A stretch of 64,000 nt of DNA from Cydia pomonella (taxonomy: Eukaryota > Arthropoda > Insecta > Lepidoptera > Tortricidae), in NCBI RefSeq assembly GCF_033807575.1, contig NC_084710.1, forward strand, positions 17,898,357 to 17,962,356, given 5' to 3'. The notes under the pieces are model-generated. The model had not been told where the DNA came from. It was given only the letters and a program-made list of their open reading frames with translations, and did no database searches. The position numbers and the translations under genes are program-made. Below are positions 60,101 to 64,000 of this stretch, one piece after another; positions within the stretch are counted from its first letter, which is position 1; every line of letters starts with the position of its first letter.

Positions 60101-63100
60101 TTTCAACGGGTTTCTCAACCTGCTTCTTTCGCGTCACGACCCCATCGCCATACAACTACGCAAGCTGTATGTGTTCAAGATGATACCGTTCCTCAACCCC
60201 GATGGGGTCGCCAGGGGGCACTACAGGACGGATACGAGGGGGGTTAATCTGAACAGGGTCTATTTGAACCCCTCACTGCTGTACCATCCGACGGTTTATG
60301 CGTCCAGAGCATTGATAAGGTTAGTAAAATTTAGCGTGCTAAATAAAAAGCAATTTATAAAGTACTGACATAGTATTGTTAAGAAACAAGGCGCCTTTGG
60401 TTTTATATAGTATTTTTACTCGGCGAAAATCCCACCATCTTGTTTTTCAACCGTTTTCGCAACCTGCTTCTTCCGCGTCACGACCCCATCGCTATACAAT
60501 TACGCAAGCTATATAATTTTGAGATGATAGCATTCCTCAACTCCGATGGGGTCGCCAGGGGTCACTAGAGGGGGGGGGGGGGGGTAATTTGATCAGCCTA
60601 GGTCTATTTGAACCCCTCGCTGCTGTACCATCCGACGGTTTACGCGTCCAGAGTGTTGATTAGGTGACTTGTTTTCGAGACTTCGGAAAAATGATAATAG
60701 ATTCACATACTACTACTACTTCACTGGCTCGGTGACCTAAAAAGGATCTTGGCCTCTGACACAAGAGAGCGCTACTCTGCCCTATCCTGCGCCTGTTCAC
60801 GCCAGTTGGGTATTCCGAGGGCGGACAGGTCTTTAGAGCTTCGTCACTCCAGCAGTATCTGGGGCGCCCAATAGATTCACATATCCGTATAAGTGGCGTC
60901 TCCGGCTTTTTAGAATAGAATAGAATATCATTTATTTCAGTATAAGGACACAGTTATACAATACATATAGAGAAAGAAAGAGAAAAAATGACTTATAAAT
61001 AACTTGTACACTGTATATAATTATACTGAAAAAGGTGAACACTCAGCATAATGCCAGGTCCTACTGAAGTAGTACGCTGACGCTGGTCTTCCGTGGACAC
61101 CTGTAGGGAGCGTAGTTGCGCGCAGCTACCAACTACAGTTAAGTTACTAAGATAACTATAATACTTACGACAGTAAACAACGAAGCGGCAATGAAGCAGT
61201 TGACATCAAATGTTAGCATGACTAGCATGGTCCAGAAAATACATTATATGTATGTACCTAAAATAATAATATAAATAATTAGTTACAGTACTTAAGATTT
61301 GTAATGACTTCACTCAATCACTCTGGCAATACTTTTTGCTCAGAGAGAAGATAAATTTTTAGTTTTACAGTCAATCTTGCCTTAGTAACGAGCTTTAAAC
61401 GGGTGTAGAGAGCTTAGAACGGGTTAGAGGGGGGCTGAAATCGACTTGCAACATTTTATTACATTCTCATTGTAAAAAGCATGTATGTTAACGTATTTTA
61501 TTGTCATAGTTCGTGCGTGTCATCTACGATGTCGAACAGATTTGTCAAATTTACCCTTTAATAACATGACAATACGAGTCAAGGCAGTCGTCGGGAATGA
61601 CACAATCTATAGTTTACAAGTCAAGTTATTATGTGTTAACAAACCGAGCGTATCCGGCTTTATCACCGACTGTCTCAATGTTAGTTACGGTATGGTTAAT
61701 GCGTAGTCCGGGATCCGATTCCCAGGGTCTTTACACTCTTTGCCTTCGTTGGCGTATAACAGTTTATCTTAGGCGTTTTAACCTCTAGCGGCCCACCATA
61801 CAAGGAAAATTGGCAATCGAATTTGAATCGATGGTATTAGAAAATAGAGTTGATTTCGTTTTGTTTTAAAATCGGACGAAACAAAACAAAAGCAACACTG
61901 TTTCATTTTATTAAGATTTTAATTTCATTGGAGGTCATTTGTACGAATGTTAGGATATTGAACCCGAAGAGGTTAATGGTGGTAACAAATTTATACACAT
62001 TAATTTCTTGCAGGTACTATCATTTCGGCTGTGAAAAAGAAGATACGTTTGACGACGTTAAAAGCATAGCATCTCGCAGCATACAGAACATCAGTGAAAG
62101 CGTCGAGGTAAGAATTGGCTGTATCATCATTTCAGAACTTTACCGCATATCATACTAATATTATAAATGCAACCCGATACCGATTAATCGATTTAGATGA
62201 AATTTAATTTGAATGCAAACATTTCCAAATCAACTATATCTTAGGGGTTAGTCATACAAAAAAAAGGGGAAAATCCCACCAACCACACCATTTAACGCAT
62301 ACAATGCCACATCTGATTAAGCATTAAATAGACTTTATCCTCGATGCAATAGGGTTAAAACTAGGGTTGTCAGGAGTTGACAGGAGCCAAACCAAACGTG
62401 TCCGGTTTCGAACGGTCTAGTCCGGTCAAATTTGTACGAAGTTTACGTTCAATGGCCTGTAAAAACCAGTCTGGCAACCCTAATTGCAACGCCAAAGTCT
62501 CCATCACATCCGCATGTCAGACGTTACCCTCTTCAATCAGATACTCGAAACGAAGAAGAAAAAGAGTCCTCCGTACAAGTCGAAGCCGATCTCCAACAAG
62601 TCTTCGAGTACGCTGAAAGCGCGGCCGTCCACCGCCGACACGAAACGCGGGGAGCGATCCAATGAGGGCTCGTTGTTGATCGATCAGGTACAAATCGTAG
62701 AACTCGCTATCGAAAAATATCCACTGCCGAATAGTGCAGGGTTAAGCCCAACTGCTACAGGTGTAAGATGGTTTAGGTTATCCTTAAGTTATCCAAAATT
62801 CAACCGGAATGTTTTACTGATAAAAAGTTGGGAACGCCTGTTCTATTATAACCTAACCTACAAAAATACGAGTACTAACTTACTAGGACGCAATGATCCA
62901 AAGTGAGACTTGGCCTCCAACACAAGAGCACGCCATTTTATCCGGTCCTGCGCGGATTCACGCCAGTTTTCACTGACGCCGAGCTCACGGCGATCCACCT
63001 CCCCTCCCCCCGACCGACGGACCGGACTGGTAGGATGACCGACTGGACGCTGTCCTATAGGTCATCCTCATTGTCGGTCGACGGATAAGTACCGCAAAAC

Positions 63101-63826
63101 CACCTAAATATATTAAAATGCAGTACTACAACTAATTATAACAAAACAAAGGATAATTACCCATTTTCGGCGTGGTTTTTTCTTCGATTTATGTAAATAT
63201 TTTGCTATAGAAGTGCGATTTTCAAATAAAAGTCACACCTGTAGCTCTACCATGATTTCCTTTCCTTAGCAATGTCAAACTGACATTCGCTAACGTCTAC
63301 GTAACTTACTATCTATACATCTCGCTCGCACTAATATGCGAGTACGAGCGACATGCACAGAAAGTAAGTAACGCACACGCTAGCGATTGTCAGTGTCAAA
63401 CTGGTGGTAGCCGTACTGAACGAAAATAATACAAATACAGATGTTAGAGTTCATTTTGGGCCATTAGGAGCTTGGTGGCTTTTGGACTAGTCGGGTGGTT
63501 TGACACAGTATTAGATCGTGTCATTCACGAAGCCTTGACTCCTATTGTTATGTTTTTCAAGATTAGATTTTACTAATTTGCGCGTCATCGTGGATGACAC
63601 GAACTATAGCTACTTGCTTTTATTAGCATTAGAAATATTTTCGTTATTAACACATATCGGTCTTTATTGTTATTAGCTAATGGACTCGAAAAAGGGTCCT
63701 CCGTTGAAAGGGAAGCCCGTGCCGGTGAACAAATCCTCCAACACGCTGAAGCGACCTTCCACGACCGAAGGCTCTAAGCAAAATATCAAGGCGCCGAGCT
63801 CAGGAGAGGAAAACTTAAGCGATCAG
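54195..63826 (+). CDS. AGBL5: Cytosolic carboxypeptidase 5 (tubulin deglutamylase), 3' partial
   Basis: Nine exons join in frame: 54,195-54,297, 55,571-55,722, 56,507-56,632, 57,796-58,006, 59,293-59,414, 60,048-60,319, 62,014-62,107, 62,541-62,687 and 63,677-63,826. All have GT-AG borders with matching phases. The first 459 residues are visible. The start Met is in exon 1, followed by HNFDSGNLGHVERV, the N-terminal signature of CCP5. Exons 2-5 form the CCP N-domain (YEFNMWTRPDC, FENGNRTWFYF, MYNQGMAPVTRTLPG). Exon 6 starts the M14 metallocarboxypeptidase domain, with zinc ligands in HPGE (H247, E250) and substrate-binding NPDGVxRGHYRTD and NLNR (to R308). Exons 7-9 encode a Lys/Ser-rich linker that in CCP5 splits the catalytic domain. 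The third zinc ligand (in the HGH segment) and the catalytic Glu are expected downstream, outside the window. CCP5 removes branch-point and other glutamates from tubulin tails in the cytoplasm. Acceptor choice for exons 8 and 9 is the least certain part. Confidence 0.93.
54620..54862. mobile_element. MITE in AGBL5 intron 1 (GGACAGGCCTTATGGGCA ends)
   Basis: CATATAGCTACGGACAGGCC then TTATGGGCA at the left pairs with TGCCCATAAGGCCTGTCC then TTAGATATATG at the right. Weaker complementarity continues inward (for example the ACCAATCG-like blocks). It lies in the sense-strand intron between exons 1 and 2. Confidence 0.7.
55131..55255 (+). repeat. Dispersed repeat with 'CATCTAAATTGGGTCAGCGGTTT' core
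   Basis: Reverse-complement relative of 17,128-17,225. Contains AAATTTCATCTAAATTGGGT and CAGCGGTTTAAGCATGAAGA. Located in AGBL5 intron 1. Confidence 0.5.
56938..57145 (-). mobile_element. tRNA-derived SINE, minus-strand copy
   Basis: Reverse-complement partner of 7,057-7,255. It shows CTAAGCAAAGCTTGTACTAT, GAAAACACCTATGAC, TGTTCATCACACAAATAAAT and ATGCCCTTACCGGGATAC in the expected inverted order. It sits in AGBL5 intron 3, antisense to the gene. Confidence 0.7.
58911..58963. repeat. 53-bp hairpin in AGBL5 intron 4
   Basis: AGGCATTAAAACACAAGTGT pairs with CCACACTTGCGTTTTAACGCCT. It lies 21 bp upstream of the composite MITE copy, and the two may have inserted as one unit. Confidence 0.6.
58985..59215. 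mobile_element. Composite MITE, copy 2 (231 bp)
   Basis: Identical to 50,852-51,082 except at one base (59,209). It ends 77 bp before exon 5 of AGBL5 (59,293), so it lies close to the branch-point and acceptor zone. Confidence 0.85.
59538..59908 (+). mobile_element. tRNA-like SINE in AGBL5 intron 5
   Basis: The tRNA-like head has GTGTCCTAGCGGTAAGAGCG, CTTGCAATCCGGAAGTCGC and GGGTTCAAA. A body follows with TATCATTTGATATTTAATAG, GCTTTTCGGTGAAGGAAAAC, ATCGTGAGGAAACCG and CCCAATAAGGCCTAGTTTAC, ending in GAGGAAGAAGATGA. I recognise it as an abundant lepidopteran SINE-like family. A short duplication around TCAAACACCAGT/TTCAAACCCCGG marks a rearranged B-box region. The minus-strand open frame here is not a gene. 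Confidence 0.75.
60421..60668 (+). pseudogene. Decayed tandem copy of AGBL5 exon 6
   Basis: Aligns to 60,077-60,322 over its whole length with runs of identity such as GCGTCACGACCCCATCGC, CAATTACGCAAGCTAT and TGCTGTACCATCCGACGGTT. The HPGE codons are lost, TAC has become TAG at 60,566-60,568, and a run of 15 G at 60,570-60,584 disrupts the frame. The donor region reads TTAGGTGACT in place of AAGGTTAGT. It cannot encode the zinc-binding segment, so it is a pseudo-exon inside intron 6, produced by local duplication. Confidence 0.85.
60722..60875 (-). pseudogene. RTE-type LINE 3' coding fragment
   Basis: The plus-strand sequence TCTTGGCCTCTGACACAAGA...TTCACGCCAGTTGG is, read in reverse, the degraded C-terminal end of an RTE-like retrotransposon polyprotein. 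The TACTACTACTACTT on its left is the expected simple-repeat tail. A related fragment is at 62,900-63,045. Confidence 0.5.
60912..61310 (-). mobile_element. LINE 3' region, antisense, with AGAATAGAATAGAATA tail
   Basis: The TAGAATAGAATAGAATATCA at the left is the complement of TATTCTATTCTA tails seen at 23,640 and 57,575. The body includes ACTGTATATAATTATACTGA and CTTCCGTGGACACCTGTAG. Right border uncertain. No coding sequence recognised. Confidence 0.4.
61506..61612 (+). repeat. MITE family D, copy 2
   Basis: ATAGTTCGTGCGTGTCATCT at the left and GGGAATGACACAATCTAT at the right, with CAGATTTGTCAAATTTA and CATGACAATACG inside. Located in AGBL5 intron 6. Confidence 0.7.
61780..61945 (+). repeat. 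Dispersed repeat shared with 42,370-42,530
   Basis: Blocks CCTCTAGCGGCCCACCATAC, ACAAAAGCAACACTGTTTCA and TTAATTTCATTGGAGG correspond in order to weaker matches at 42,370-42,530. About 70 bp upstream of exon 7. Confidence 0.45.
62148..62400. repeat. Repeat-derived intron 7 sequence
   Basis: ACTAATATTATAAATGC and AATCGATTTAGATGAAATTT are the end motifs of the repeat also seen at 17,128 and 55,131. The rest of intron 7 up to exon 8 contains TTGTCAGGAGTTGACAGGAG, a short direct duplication. Confidence 0.4.
62900..63045 (-). pseudogene. RTE-type LINE 3' coding fragment, second copy
   Basis: TTGGCCTCCAACACAAGAGC, CCGGTCCTGCGCGGATTCAC and GACGCCGAGCTCACGG match, in order, the fragment at 60,722-60,875 and the C-terminal coding end of RTE-like elements read on the minus strand. 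Located in AGBL5 intron 8. Confidence 0.5.
63262..63412. repeat. Palindromic MITE in AGBL5 intron 8
   Basis: TGTCAAACTGACATTCGCTA and ACATCTCGCTCGCACT at the left pair with GAGTACGAGCGACATG and TAGCGATTGTCAGTGTCAAA at the right. Arms of about 65 bp. Confidence 0.65.
63512..63609 (-). repeat. MITE family D, copy 3 (inverted)
   Basis: TAGATCGTGTCATTCACGAA at the left and TCGTGGATGACACGAACTAT at the right, the reverse complement of copies 1 and 2. It ends 67 bp before AGBL5 exon 9. Confidence 0.7.
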
Positions 63827-63909
63827 GTTAGAATCTACTTTACAGTCTTACTCACTAAGTAAGTGTAGCGTAGGGTGATATTTTTTCTTCGTTAGCGAGC
63901 GTTTTCTTT

Positions 63910-64000
63910 AAGAAAAAGTCATTAATCACGCTGCAGCGACCTTCCACGACCGAGGTTCCAAGCAAAACGTCAAGACGCCGAGCTCTGGAGAGGAAAAAAT
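63910..64000 (+). pseudogene. Frameshifted third copy of the AGBL5 linker exon (cut by window end)
   Basis: CGACCTTCCACGACCGAGGT and GCAAAACGTCAAGACGCCGA align to exon 9 (GACCTTCCACGACCGAAGGC and so on). Relative to exon 9 one base is missing just after ACCGA, so the reading frame of exon 9 is not kept beyond that point. Upstream similarity fades near 63,910. The copy runs off the window, so its donor cannot be seen. It could be a pseudo-exon, or an exon used in another frame. Confidence 0.65.

Noticed and set aside
62484..62540. In-frame ATGs upstream of AGBL5 exon 8 (MQRQSLHHIRMSD...)
   Set aside because: Exon 7 ends in phase 0, and the best acceptor is the pyrimidine-rich ...TTCAATCAG at 62,540, which is in phase. 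The upstream codons are intron sequence.
1..64000. CRISPR arrays, bacterial operons, viral genomes
   Set aside because: No direct-repeat/spacer arrays, no dense gene packing and no viral structural or replication genes were seen. The window is typical intron-rich eukaryotic DNA.

Overview
The window looks like nuclear DNA of a moth or butterfly (Lepidoptera). It is AT-rich, with GT-AG introns, long intergenic stretches full of short inverted-repeat elements, and tRNA-derived SINEs and LINE tails of kinds I associate with lepidopteran genomes. The order-level assignment rests on recognising repeat and protein families by eye. No search was run and the species is not identified.

Only two host genes can be supported, both on the plus strand and both partial. 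The first (exons 45,046-48,914) encodes a small two-pass membrane protein with a long cysteine- and proline-rich tail. Its start codon lies upstream of the first exon I can define, and a poly(A) signal sits at 49,364. The second (exons 54,195-63,826, continuing past the window) is a clear cytosolic carboxypeptidase 5 (AGBL5/CCP5), a tubulin deglutamylase. Nine exons join in frame, from the start Met through the N-domain and the first zinc-binding half of the catalytic domain (HPGE motif) into a low-complexity linker. The second half of the catalytic domain must lie beyond position 64,000.

The first 45 kb contains no host gene I can support. It holds transposons and their relics. These include an intron-bearing 1.6-kb DNA transposon with 37-bp terminal inverted repeats (14,330-15,948), an hAT-type MITE with an exact 8-bp target duplication, several TA-flanked mariner-like MITEs, LINE coding-end fragments, SINEs, and a 0.85-kb element with internal 290-bp tandem units.

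Between the two genes lies a degenerate piggyBac-type element (52,075-53,294). It has TTAA target sites, four GGTGGTTA-type hairpins and a frameshifted transposase C-terminus. The AGBL5 introns also carry many insertions. More unusually, the gene shows repeated local exon duplication: a decayed copy of catalytic exon 6, two intact paralogous linker exons, and a third, frameshifted linker copy at the window edge.

The most unusual items are the 1.6-kb transposon with its spliced 132-residue protein, the linker-exon array in AGBL5, the piggyBac relic with its hairpin array, and a pair of 231-bp composite MITEs 8 kb apart that differ at one base.
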